A DNA stretch of 19,730 nucleotides from JAGNZR01 sp051646055 (GTDB lineage Bacteria; Fusobacteriota; Fusobacteriia; Fusobacteriales; Fusobacteriaceae), in NCBI GenBank assembly GCA_051646055.1, contig JBOFCM010000010.1, forward strand, positions 1 through 19,730, read 5' to 3'. A program made the position numbers and the translations under genes. Below the pieces are notes generated by a model. It searched no databases. It saw only the letters and a program-made list of their open reading frames with translations, and had not been told where the DNA came from. Shown here in pieces: positions 1-7,083 of the stretch; the first letter of the stretch is position 1; each line of letters begins with the position of its first letter.

Positions 1-1
1 A

Positions 2-964
2 TCCCATAGTTCTCACCAAGATATGAATAATATGGAGAAAGGCAACTACTATGATTTTTTAAAAGCTCTGGAACCTGCCCTTTATCCCCAAGGCACCAAA
101 ACCCGTGAGATAGTTTTAAAACTTACAGGAGATATGGAAAATTATATCTGGAGCTTTAACAATAAAACTCTGGTAGAGAGCGATAAGATTTTTATCAAAA
201 AGGGAGAAAGGGTAAGGTTTGTTCTCCAGAATGAAACAATGATGCACCACCCAATGCACCTTCACGGGCACTTCTTCAGAGTTATCAATAAGCATGGAGA
301 TTATTCTCCTATAAAACATACTGTAGATGTTCCACCCTTTGGAAAAATAGTTATTGAATTTTTAGGAGATGAGGAAAAGGATTGGTTCTTCCACTGTCAT
401 AACCTCTATCATATGAAAACTGGAATGGCAAGAGTTGTCAGCTATGAAGGAAGTGACCTGGATAAAAAGATGGCTAGAAAACTCTCTTGGGACAGAAAAT
501 ATTTCTGGAAGGGGGAGATAGAGGGGAGCACCAATTTTGTACATGGAGATATCTCTGTATTTAATAGTAGACATAAATGGGGGCTTAGAGGTGAAACCTC
601 ATATGATGATGGATATAATGCCGATATATATTATAGCAGATATATAAATAGTTTTCTCTCTTTAGGAGCTGGATTCAATATGGACGAGGATAAAAATCAT
701 GTTGAAAATCGTGGATATATTTCTGCCCATTACCTTCTTCCCCTTTTAATTGATACAGAACTCCGTGTCTATCAGGATGGAGATGTGGTAGGAGAGTTTT
801 CCAGTCAGCTGCAGCTTACAAAAAAACTTCAGCTGAATTGGGAGATTGATACAGAGGGAGAATATTTTGCTGAACTGGAATATAGATATAAAAAATGGAT
901 GTCTTTCACAGGAAATACTCATTCTGACCATGGTGAGGGAATAGGCATAAAAATTAGATTTTAA
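2..964 (+). CDS. Multicopper oxidase (CopA-like), C-terminal part, fused to a CopB-like outer-membrane domain; 5' end outside window
   Basis: The reading frame is open to the left edge (codons before the first ATG at 23 give a His/Ser-rich linker, SHSSHQD), so this is the 3' part of a longer gene. Counting from that ATG, residues 76-83 (HPMHLHGH) and 124-135 (HCHNLYHMKTGM) are the two C-terminal copper motifs of multicopper oxidases. They supply the type 1 ligands H76, C125, H130 and M135 and the type 2/3 ligands H79, H81, H124 and H126, so the trinuclear site looks intact. From about residue 165 to 313 the sequence changes to alternating amphipathic strands with many Tyr/Trp/Asp and a C-terminal Phe (GIGIKIRF), resembling CopB outer-membrane barrels. 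Families: CopA-type oxidases oxidise Cu(I) in the periplasm; CopB is usually a separate gene next to copA. Oxidase assignment is firm; the CopB resemblance is from memory of the family. Confidence 0.88.
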   Translation, partial: SHSSHQDMNNMEKGNYYDFLKALEPALYPQGTKTREIVLKLTGDMENYIWSFNNKTLVESDKIFIKKGERVRFVLQNETMMHHPMHLHGHFFRVINKHGDYSPIKHTVDVPPFGKIVIEFLGDEEKDWFFHCHNLYHMKTGMARVVSYEGSDLDKKMARKLSWDRKYFWKGEIEGSTNFVHGDISVFNSRHKWGLRGETSYDDGYNADIYYSRYINSFLSLGAGFNMDEDKNHVENRGYISAHYLLPLLIDTELRVYQDGDVVGEFSSQLQLTKKLQLNWEIDTEGEYFAELEYRYKKWMSFTGNTHSDHGEGIGIKIRF

Positions 965-982
965 AAAATAAAAAAAATAGTT

Positions 983-1016
983 TTGACATAAAACTGTAAC
1001 AAAACTCTGATACAAT
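983..1016 (+). promoter_or_regulatory. Probable promoter of the first Met-rich gene
   Basis: TTGACA at 983-988 and TACAAT at 1011-1016 are good -35 and -10 matches, but the 22-bp spacing is too long for an ordinary sigma-70 promoter. TCTGAT at 1006-1011 would give 17 bp but is a weak -10. Either reading suggests a promoter that needs an activator, and a repeated motif (988-1005) lies inside the spacer. Confidence 0.5.
988..1005 (+). promoter_or_regulatory. Repeated 18-bp motif, candidate response-regulator site (copy 1)
   Basis: ATAAAACTGTAACAAAAC recurs with one mismatch at 3553-3570 before the paralogous Met-rich gene. Within and just after it, AAACTGT (991-997) and AAACTCT (1002-1008) form an 11-bp-spaced direct repeat, the geometry expected for an OmpR-type regulator dimer. 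Binding by the regulator at 1569 is inference. Confidence 0.4.
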
Positions 1017-1070
1017 ATTTTTGTAAAGGCGAAAGCCAGATAAAAATGAAAATTAAAAGGAGTGATAAAT

Positions 1071-1487
1071 ATGAAAAAAATATTATTAGTAGGGGCATTT
1101 TTAATATCAGCAGTATCTTTTGCAAACGTACATGGGAATCATAACATGGGGAACATGAATAACGGAGCTGCAGCAATGGGAACTATGCAAGGTGGATCTG
1201 GAATGATGGGCGGAAAAATGGGTATGATGAAGGGTGGAAAGTGCTCAATGATGGGTGGAAAAGGTATGATGATGAATATGACTCCAGAGCAGAGAATGGC
1301 TATGGAAAAAGATATGATAGTTATTCAAGAGAAGCAACTAGAAGTTAGAAAGCTTATGAATACAAAGAATCCAGATATGAAAAAAGTAGAAGCACTGAAC
1401 ACTGAGATAGCAAATATGAGAACTAAGCACATGGAATCTATGCATAAAATGATGGCAGTACCTGCTACACCTGCAAAAACAAACTAA
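1071..1487 (+). CDS. Exported Met-rich Spy/CpxP-like protein, long paralogue
   Basis: The protein has 138 residues. A signal peptide (about 1-18, cleavage after SFA) is followed by a Gly/Met/His-rich segment (about 20-68) packed with MM and MMM, and then a charged helical part (about 70-125) opening with MTPEQRM, similar to the LTxxQ-type motif of Spy/CpxP/ZraP periplasmic proteins. About 26 residues are Met, and there is one Cys in GGKCSMMGG. Clustered Met with His is typical of Cu(I)/Ag(I) binding, so a periplasmic copper-binding or chaperone role is likely. I chose ATG 1071 because AAAAGGAGTG sits just upstream; the GTG at 1062 lies inside that ribosome binding site. The gene lies between a multicopper oxidase and a two-component system. 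Its shorter paralogue is at 3587. Family placement is by motif and composition, not by search. Confidence 0.85.
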   Translation: MKKILLVGAFLISAVSFANVHGNHNMGNMNNGAAAMGTMQGGSGMMGGKMGMMKGGKCSMMGGKGMMMNMTPEQRMAMEKDMIVIQEKQLEVRKLMNTKNPDMKKVEALNTEIANMRTKHMESMHKMMAVPATPAKTN

Positions 1488-1493
1488 TTCCAT

Positions 1494-1528
1494 AAAAAGA
1501 GACAGTCTTAATCGATTGTCTTTTTTTT
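1494..1528 (+). terminator. Rho-independent terminator
   Basis: AGACAGTC (1500-1507) pairs with GATTGTCT (1514-1521, one G-U) around a 6-nt loop and runs into eight T residues. It ends the Met-rich gene transcript. Its 3' arm also overlaps the likely -35 of the response-regulator promoter. Confidence 0.85.
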
Positions 1529-1543
1529 GTAAAGTGGTATAAT
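1516..1543 (+). promoter_or_regulatory. Probable promoter of the two-component operon
   Basis: TATAAT at 1538-1543 is preceded by TG at 1535-1536 (extended -10). A 4/6 -35, TTGTCT, lies at 1516-1521 with 16-bp spacing. It sits 25 bp before the response-regulator ATG. Confidence 0.6.
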
Positions 1544-1568
1544 TTAGTAAAAATAGGGAGGAAAAGGG

Positions 1569-2234
1569 ATGAATAAAAAAATTCTGATAGTTGAAGATGA
1601 GAAAGATTTGGCAGAGATAATGAAAAAATCTCTCGTGGAGGAAAATTTCTCTGTGGAGATGGTCCATGAGGGTGGTATGGCAATGGAAGTTTTTTATCAT
1701 TTTAATCCTGACCTAGTTCTTCTGGACATAAATCTTCCAAAGAAAAATGGCTGGGAAATTTGCAGGGAGATAAGAAAAATTTCCACAGTACCTATTATAA
1801 TAATGACGGCTAGAGATGGGGAACTGGATGAGATTCAGGGACTGGAACTGGGAGCCGATGACTATGTGACAAAGCCTTTCAGTCTAAAAGTTATGGTTCT
1901 CAAAGTAAAAAAAATTCTCAAGGTTCAAGGAGAAAATATTTTTAAATTGGAGGATATGACTCTAGATTTTAATAGTTTTACTTTGGAGATAGAATCTGAA
2001 AAAATAGAGTTGAGCAAACGAGAAATCCAGCTTTTAGAATATCTGATAAAAAATAAAGGTATGGTTCTTGCCAGGGAAAATATCCTCAATGAGGTATGGG
2101 GTTACGAATTTTTTGGAGAAGAGAGAGCAGTGGATACCCTGGTAACAAGGGTAAGGAAAAAACTTGGGAAATATGGAGACCATATAAAGTCTGTAAGGGG
2201 GGTTGGTTATGTCTTCCAAGAAAAAGAGAGTTAG
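1569..2234 (+). CDS. OmpR/PhoB-family response regulator, probably copper/silver responsive
   Basis: The protein has 221 residues, the normal family length. The receiver domain (about 1-115) has the acidic pair E9/D10, phospho-acceptor D53 in LLDINLPKKNGWE, T80 and K102 (TKPF). A winged-helix DNA-binding domain (about 125-219) ends with the typical VRGVGYVF. GGGAGG lies just before the ATG. The gene is followed by, and overlaps, a histidine kinase. The pair sits between two Met-rich exported proteins and downstream of a multicopper oxidase, as cusRS/copRS pairs often do. The signal it answers to is inferred from context; no binding site has been tested. Confidence 0.95.
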   Translation: MNKKILIVEDEKDLAEIMKKSLVEENFSVEMVHEGGMAMEVFYHFNPDLVLLDINLPKKNGWEICREIRKISTVPIIIMTARDGELDEIQGLELGADDYVTKPFSLKVMVLKVKKILKVQGENIFKLEDMTLDFNSFTLEIESEKIELSKREIQLLEYLIKNKGMVLARENILNEVWGYEFFGEERAVDTLVTRVRKKLGKYGDHIKSVRGVGYVFQEKES

Positions 2235-3564
2235 TTTTTTTATGAAAATATTCCTATTTTCATCTCTCATAGTGATATTTACCCTATTTATAAGCTATAT
2301 TGCTAATGTGGCATTTATAGATCAGTTTTATGTATACCGAAAGAAAAATATGATGCTGGAGATAACTGAGAGTGTGAAAAAATATTCGATTGAAAAGAAT
2401 GAAGAGGAGCTGGACCAGTATATCTATCGGACAAGGGAATTGGAGGGAATAGAGATTGCCTTGGATAAAAAAGCTATGAGAATGGGAAATCCAATGATGA
2501 TGAGTCACCATATGAGTATGAACAGTAAGATCCCTTTGGGGGAGTTTTCCCAGAAAACACTTCCTGGAGTGGGAGCACTTATTCTCTATTATGGAGAAAA
2601 ACTTCCAGATGGAAGAAATATCTATGTGAGCACCTCGCTCTCTGTTATGACAGCTCATAAGCATGAGAGCAATCTTTTTAATCTTATCACTGGTTTTTTT
2701 GCTCTACTTTTTTCCATGTTTGCAGGGGCATTCTTTTCTAAAAAAATAACTGGAGACATAGCTCTTCTCAGCCAGAAAGCGGATAAAATTTCCCGTATGG
2801 AATTTCCTGATAAAGTAGAGATAGATAGGAATGATGAGATAGGAGATTTGAGCAGGAGCCTGGAAAAGATGTCACAGAGTCTCTCTGTGTCCATAGAGAA
2901 TCTGAAATCTTTTGTTTCCACTGCATCCCATGAACTTCGGACTCCGATTTCCATAATAATAACTCATTCCACAGCACTCCTAGAGGGGAAAATAAAAGAA
3001 AAAAATGAAATAAGAAAATATAACAGTATAATATTAAAGGAGACTCTTGAGATGAAAGAGCTCACAGAAAACCTACTTACAATATCTAAATTAGATTCAC
3101 CAAATTATGGAGTAAAAAAAGAGAAAGTTAATTTATTGGAGGTGATAAATTACTCTAGGGAAAAATATGATTTTCTTGAAATGGAAAAAGATCTCCAGAT
3201 TGAAGAGGAGATAGAGGAAAAACAGGTAAATTATGACACTAAACTTCTAAAGCTGACTTTTGATAATATTATCCAAAATGCATTTAGGTATTCTCCATAC
3301 AGAGGAAAGGTAGAAATTTTCCAAGATAATCAGTATCTGATTATCAGAAATGAGGTAGGAGGAGAAAGTTGTGTAGATATAGAAAGTATCTTCCAGCCTT
3401 TTTCCCGTGGAAAAAATGCTGAGGATATGGGTGTAGACGGGATGGGATTGGGACTCTCTATAGTGAAAAAATCTTTGGAGCTCAATGGGATTCCTTTTCA
3501 GGTTTTGGCAGACAAAAATTTCTTTACGGTCAAGTTGAAAATTTGGAATGAGATAAAACTGTAA
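2209..3564 (+). CDS. Sensor histidine kinase with Met/His-rich periplasmic loop (CusS/CopS-like)
   Basis: The protein has 451 residues if started at ATG 2209, which has AGGGGGG six bases upstream and overlaps the regulator gene by 26 nt. TTG 2203 or ATG 2242 are alternatives. Order: transmembrane helix about 12-34, periplasmic domain 35-150, second helix about 156-177, HAMP about 178-230, phospho-acceptor H241 in SHELRTP, ATPase domain with N-box N353/N357 (NIIQNAFRYSP) and G2 box GMGLGLSIV (about 411-419). The usual DxGxG G1 box is replaced by NEVGGESCVD. The loop at about 90-104 (MRMGNPMMMSHHMSM) echoes the Met clusters of the flanking exported proteins and is the likely Cu(I)/Ag(I) sensor. 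It is probably co-transcribed with the regulator and with the Met-rich gene 22 bp downstream. Confidence 0.93.
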   Translation: MSSKKKRVSFFMKIFLFSSLIVIFTLFISYIANVAFIDQFYVYRKKNMMLEITESVKKYSIEKNEEELDQYIYRTRELEGIEIALDKKAMRMGNPMMMSHHMSMNSKIPLGEFSQKTLPGVGALILYYGEKLPDGRNIYVSTSLSVMTAHKHESNLFNLITGFFALLFSMFAGAFFSKKITGDIALLSQKADKISRMEFPDKVEIDRNDEIGDLSRSLEKMSQSLSVSIENLKSFVSTASHELRTPISIIITHSTALLEGKIKEKNEIRKYNSIILKETLEMKELTENLLTISKLDSPNYGVKKEKVNLLEVINYSREKYDFLEMEKDLQIEEEIEEKQVNYDTKLLKLTFDNIIQNAFRYSPYRGKVEIFQDNQYLIIRNEVGGESCVDIESIFQPFSRGKNAEDMGVDGMGLGLSIVKKSLELNGIPFQVLADKNFFTVKLKIWNEIKL

Positions 3565-3570
3565 TAAAAC
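3553..3570 (+). promoter_or_regulatory. Repeated 18-bp motif (copy 2)
   Basis: ATAAAACTGTAATAAAAC matches 988-1005 at 17 of 18 positions. It overlaps the last codons of the kinase gene and ends 16 bp before the second Met-rich ATG, against 65 bp for copy 1. No -10 hexamer is visible between it and the gene, so it may be a duplication leftover and not an active site. Confidence 0.3.
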
Positions 3571-3586
3571 AAAGGGAGTGGTAAAA

Positions 3587-3931
3587 ATGAAAAAAATATT
3601 ATTAGTAGGAGCATTTGTATTGTCGGCACTATCTTTTGCTAACATGCATGGGAATCAAAATATGAACTGCCCTATGATGGGCGGAATGGGTAAAGGAATG
3701 ATGGGTGGAATGATGATGAATATGTCACCTGAACAGAGAATGTCCATGGAGAAAGATATGATAGCAATTCAGGAAAAACAGCTGGAAGTTAGAAAACTTA
3801 TGAATACAAAGGATCCAGATATGAAAAAAGTGGAAGCTCTCAATGCTGAAATAGGGACGATGAAAACTAAGCATATGGAATCTATGCATAAGATGATGAC
3901 AGCTCCTGCTACACCTGCAAAAACTAATTAA
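3587..3931 (+). CDS. Exported Met-rich Spy/CpxP-like protein, short paralogue
   Basis: The protein has 114 residues and is a clear paralogue of the product of 1071. The signal peptide is nearly the same, and the C-terminal 70 or so residues are almost identical, from MSPEQRM to the shared end PATPAKTN. The Met/Gly segment between them is shorter and carries one Cys (MNCPMMGG). About 22 residues are Met. ATG 3587 is preceded by AAAGGGAGTG; the GTG at 3578 is part of that site. It lies 22 bp after the kinase gene with no terminator between, so it is likely a third gene of the regulatory operon and would give a basal copper-binding capacity linked to the sensor. Function is inferred from composition and context. 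Confidence 0.85.
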   Translation: MKKILLVGAFVLSALSFANMHGNQNMNCPMMGGMGKGMMGGMMMNMSPEQRMSMEKDMIAIQEKQLEVRKLMNTKDPDMKKVEALNAEIGTMKTKHMESMHKMMTAPATPAKTN

Positions 3932-3934
3932 TTT

Positions 3935-3972
3935 AATTAAGGGAAGACAAGTTATAGAATGTCTTCCCTTTT
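3935..3972 (+). terminator. Rho-independent terminator
   Basis: GGGAAGACA (3941-3949) and TGTCTTCCC (3960-3968) form a perfect 9-bp stem with a 10-nt loop, followed by TTTT. It closes the copper operon. Confidence 0.88.
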
Positions 3973-4025
3973 GTATTGAAGGAAAAAAGGGATCTGTTAG
4001 GTATAGAGAAAGAGGAGGTGATTGC

Positions 4026-5726
4026 ATGGAAAATTTTATAAATGGAATTACAGAACATAATATATATATACTTCTACTTCAACTATCTCTTATATTTCTG
4101 TTCTGCATTGTATCTGGAGAGATATTGAAAAAATATAAACAGCCTACAATAACAGGAGATATTTTAGTTGGGGTCATATTGGGACCTACTATATTGGGAA
4201 GATTTTTCCCTCAGGTATTCAGTTATATATTTCCCAATAATCCTGTTCAAGTGGCCATGTTGGATACCTTGGGATGGTTCGGATTGTTTTTGGTACTCCT
4301 ATCCACAGGAATAGAGGTAGATCTTTCAAGTATATGGAAACAGAAAGGTGATGCCATTAAGATATCTATACTGGATATTATAATTCCCACAGGAGTGGCT
4401 CTATTTTTTCTTTTTTTTCTTCCTGATTCCTATCTGGGAGGAGAATCCAATAGGCTTATTACCAGTATTTTTATATCTGTAATAATGACAATAAGTGCTC
4501 TCCCAATAAGTATAAGAATATTGAGAGATGTGGGAATATTAAAAAGTGATATGGGATTTCTTATAGTTTCTGCACTGACTATAAACGATATAATAGGCTG
4601 GATAGTTTTCACTCTTATTCTCTCTATTTTTTCATTAAAAAGCTTTGATTATAAGGCTATATTTCAAATCATAGCATACACAGGACTTTTTACTCTCTTG
4701 GCCTTAACTACTGGAAAAAACCTTGTAGACAGACTTTTTAAATTTGTAAACAGCAGAAAAGATGAGGGAGTGGAGCTTTTTCTTGCTGTAATATGCTTTA
4801 CAGGAATAATCTTTGGTCTTACAACTTTAGTAATTGGAATCCATTCACTTTTTGGATTTTTTATTGCAGGGATAATAGCCGGAGACTCAAAAGAACTCAA
4901 CAGAAGAACTCGAAATATAATCCATAAGTTTGTATACTCTGTTTTCGTATCTCTTTTCTTTGTAAATATAGGACTTAAAATAGATTTTTTGAAAAACTTT
5001 GATCTTTTTTTAGCTCTTTTTATAACTGTGGTTGGAATTGCTGGAAGATATCTTGGAGCTTGGATGGGATGTCTTGCAAGTAAAAAAAGAGGAATAGAAA
5101 GAAATATAATTTCAGTGGCTCATACTCCAGGTGGAGAGATGCATATAGTTGTAAGTTTACTGGCTTTAGAATTAGGACTTCTTAATTCTAGAGTATTTGT
5201 TTCGATTATTTTTGGAGCGATACTCTCTTCCATAATAGCGGGTCCTTGGATGTCTTATCTTATTAAAAAATCCCAGATAGAAAAGATTTCAAAACTAAAA
5301 ATAGAAGTCTATCCCGATATTTTTGTAGAGGGAAAAACTAAGGAAGAAGTTATAGAAAAAATGCTCACTTGGGAAGGTTTAGAGGAGTATAAAGATGTAA
5401 TAGACTTTAATGTTCTCTCTGAGGAAGATATCCGGTGTTCGGCTTTTCGGAATATGATAGTGGTTCCTAGAGGGTATCTTAAAGAGTTAGATGAAAATAT
5501 AATAATTTTTGCTAAAATGGTGGATGGGCTCCAGTGGGATTCAGTAGACGGATCTCTTTCAAAATATATATTTCTTCTTCTTACCCCAGAAGAAAATCAT
5601 GAAACTCAAGTTAAGATAATTCAGAGACTTTCTTTTTTAAGTGAAGACTGTGCTAAACTTTCAAATCTTGAAACTTTGACAGAGCCTGAAAAAATAAAGG
5701 AATTTATAGGAGAAATTTTTAGTTAA
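4026..5726 (+). CDS. Kef/CPA2-type cation:proton antiporter with a C-terminal EIIA-like domain
   Basis: The protein has 566 residues. Residues about 12-412 form a polytopic CPA2 exchanger domain with the family signature GDILVGVILGPTILGRF (44-60), LLSTGIEVDL (91-100) and the ion-binding pair N187-D188 in TINDIIGW. The cytoplasmic tail (about 425-566) resembles a PTS EIIA type 2 fold: TKEEVIEKML near its start, then IRCSAFRNMIVVPRGYL, then PEENHETQVKIIQRLSFLSED. In EIIA proteins the phosphorylated His sits where this protein has R482 (VVPR in place of the usual IPH), while the later His (H525) is kept. AGGAGGT is well placed before ATG 4026. EIIA-tailed antiporters are known; here the tail probably acts as an unphosphorylated regulatory or ligand domain. 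Cation specificity cannot be read from the sequence. Confidence 0.88.
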   Translation: MENFINGITEHNIYILLLQLSLIFLFCIVSGEILKKYKQPTITGDILVGVILGPTILGRFFPQVFSYIFPNNPVQVAMLDTLGWFGLFLVLLSTGIEVDLSSIWKQKGDAIKISILDIIIPTGVALFFLFFLPDSYLGGESNRLITSIFISVIMTISALPISIRILRDVGILKSDMGFLIVSALTINDIIGWIVFTLILSIFSLKSFDYKAIFQIIAYTGLFTLLALTTGKNLVDRLFKFVNSRKDEGVELFLAVICFTGIIFGLTTLVIGIHSLFGFFIAGIIAGDSKELNRRTRNIIHKFVYSVFVSLFFVNIGLKIDFLKNFDLFLALFITVVGIAGRYLGAWMGCLASKKRGIERNIISVAHTPGGEMHIVVSLLALELGLLNSRVFVSIIFGAILSSIIAGPWMSYLIKKSQIEKISKLKIEVYPDIFVEGKTKEEVIEKMLTWEGLEEYKDVIDFNVLSEEDIRCSAFRNMIVVPRGYLKELDENIIIFAKMVDGLQWDSVDGSLSKYIFLLLTPEENHETQVKIIQRLSFLSEDCAKLSNLETLTEPEKIKEFIGEIFS

Positions 5727-5765
5727 GAATGATTGAAATAAAAGTGTATTAACTCCGTCCAGAGG

Positions 5766-5808
5766 AAAAATCACCTCCGTCAACATATGGACGGAGGTGA
5801 TTTTTTTT
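5766..5808. terminator. Strong bidirectional terminator
   Basis: TCACCTCCGTC (5771-5781) and GACGGAGGTGA (5790-5800) form a perfect 11-bp stem with an 8-nt loop. Flanking A and T runs make it work in both directions. It serves the antiporter on the plus strand and the oxidoreductase operon on the minus strand. A second possible 5' arm, CTCCGTCC, lies at 5753-5760. Confidence 0.9.
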
Positions 5809-5956
5809 AATTTATATTTTCAAGTTCTATAATATTTCCTCCATAGCCTTTTCCTGTTCCTTTGAATTTTCCGTTTTTCATAATAACCTCCTCTTGGTCT
5901 TTATTGGATTTGATAGGAATTCGGATTTCTCCTATTAAATAGAATTTTTTATTCAT
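5807..5956 (-). pseudogene. 49-codon ORF overlapping acuI; holds the start of an FMN-binding (PF04205-like) domain, probable gene remnant
   Basis: Read on the minus strand, ATG 5956-5954 overlaps the TGA of the oxidoreductase (ATGA), and the frame stays open for 49 codons. A second, better supported start is the internal ATG at 5881-5879, with AGAGGAGGT five bases upstream, giving a 24-residue product beginning MKNGKFKGTGKGYGG. GTGKGYGG after a short KxGxF(K/Y)xGT lead is how FMN-binding domains related to RnfG and NQR subunit C begin, but the ORF then ends within about 10 codons at the terminator, where a whole domain needs some 80 more residues. Two readings remain: a 3'-truncated flavoprotein gene, or a real, translationally coupled micro-protein. 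I favour a remnant. It is an easily overlooked ORF because of its length. Confidence 0.5.
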
Positions 5957-6936
5957 AATTTCACAATAACTCTTCCTGTATTTTTTCCCTTTAAAAGAAT
6001 CTGAATCTTTTCATCTAACTCTTCTAAAGTTATCTCAGTTGAAATTCTTTCTAAATTTTCCACTTTCCAATCATTAGCTAGTTTATTCCACAAAAACTCT
6101 CTTTCATCTCTGGCTATTTGAACAGAATCAACTCCATAGAGAGTAACCCCTCTCAATATAAAAGGAAAAACAGAGGATTCGAAGGAAATTCCTCCTACAT
6201 TACCACAGGCAGTAGCTACACCGTTATATTTTAGTGATTTTATAGCTGTGGAAAGAGTATTTCCTCCTACGGTATCAATGACACCTGCATAGATTCCTTT
6301 TAAAACTGGTTTTGTAGTATCGTCCATCTCCTCTCTTTTTAAAACTCTCTTAGCTCCAATTTCCATTAGAAACTCTGTTTCTTCAGTTTTTCCAGTTACT
6401 GCTACCACATCATATCCAAGTTTAGCTAGGATTTTAAGAGCAAGAGACCCCACTCCTCCAGTTGCACCAGTAACTAAAATTTCTCCATCCTCAGGTTTTA
6501 CCCCTCCTTTAACAACCAATTTGTAGACAGATATAGCAGCAGTTAATCCCGCAGTCCCGTAGATCATACTCTCTTTTAAACTCATCTCTTTTGGAAGGGG
6601 AATAATCCACTGGGCAGGAACTTTTATATACTCCTGATATCCTCCCGAGGTATTCATACCTAAATCAAAACCAGTTACAATGACTTCGGTTCCAATTTTA
6701 ATTTCTGGATTACTGCTTTCAACAACAATACCAGCTGCATCGATTCCCGGGGTATGGGGATAATTTCTAGTAACTCCTCTGTTTCCTGTGGCAGATAGGG
6801 CATCCTTATAATTTAAAGAGCTATAAGAAGCCTTTATTAAAACTTCGTGAGGAGGAAGATCCGCTAGACTTTTGTTCACAATATTTCTAGAGAAAACTCC
6901 ATTTTCCTCTGTAACCAAAAATGATTTAAATTCCAT
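5953..6936 (-). CDS. acuI: YhdH/AcuI-family NADPH-dependent oxidoreductase (medium-chain dehydrogenase/reductase)
   Basis: The protein has 327 residues, the usual length of the YhdH/YhfP group. The N-terminal catalytic fold has YSSLNYKDALSATGNRGV (38-55) and HTPGIDAAGIV (61-71), both typical of this group, and lacks the zinc-binding Cys residues of alcohol dehydrogenases. The nucleotide-binding motif VTGATGGVGS is at 155-164. E. coli AcuI reduces acryloyl-CoA to propionyl-CoA with NADPH; whether this enzyme uses that substrate is not shown by the sequence. GGAGGTT lies six bases before the ATG. It diverges from the antiporter at 7084, and its stop overlaps a small downstream ORF. Confidence 0.88.
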   Translation of the reverse strand: MEFKSFLVTEENGVFSRNIVNKSLADLPPHEVLIKASYSSLNYKDALSATGNRGVTRNYPHTPGIDAAGIVVESSNPEIKIGTEVIVTGFDLGMNTSGGYQEYIKVPAQWIIPLPKEMSLKESMIYGTAGLTAAISVYKLVVKGGVKPEDGEILVTGATGGVGSLALKILAKLGYDVVAVTGKTEETEFLMEIGAKRVLKREEMDDTTKPVLKGIYAGVIDTVGGNTLSTAIKSLKYNGVATACGNVGGISFESSVFPFILRGVTLYGVDSVQIARDEREFLWNKLANDWKVENLERISTEITLEELDEKIQILLKGKNTGRVIVKL

Positions 6937-6970
6937 AAAAAAACCTCCATATATTTATATTATTAATAAG

Positions 6971-7001
6971 ATTATAAACTATCCCCTAAGGTAAATGTCA
7001 A
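6971..7001 (-). promoter_or_regulatory. Probable acuI promoter
   Basis: On the minus strand, TTGACA (7001-6996) and TATAAT (6976-6971) are both perfect hexamers, but are 19 bp apart. It lies about 35 bp before the acuI start and faces away from the antiporter promoter. Confidence 0.6.
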
Positions 7002-7018
7002 ATTAAAAAGAGATATTC

Positions 7019-7047
7019 TTGACAAATTTTTTCCAAAAGACTATCAT
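7019..7047 (+). promoter_or_regulatory. Probable promoter of the NHA-type antiporter
   Basis: TTGACA (7019-7024), 17-bp spacer, TATCAT (7042-7047). It sits about 37 bp before ATG 7084, which is preceded by CAGGAGG. Confidence 0.75.
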
Positions 7048-7083
7048 TAAATATAGTATTTTTAAACAGGAGGAAAAATTACC

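Noticed and set aside
1338..1700. Minus-strand ORF of 120 codons opposite the Met-rich gene and regulator start
   Set aside because: It is a shadow of two well-supported plus-strand genes, crosses a terminator and promoter, and its product is rich in Cys/His/Phe as expected from antisense of Met/Lys codons.
2284..2664. Minus-strand ORF of 126 codons inside the histidine kinase gene
   Set aside because: No ribosome site and no family resemblance; the plus strand encodes an intact sensor domain.
3247..3645. Minus-strand ORF of 132 codons across the kinase end and second Met-rich gene
   Set aside because: Antisense to two real genes, with no start signal or recognisable motif.
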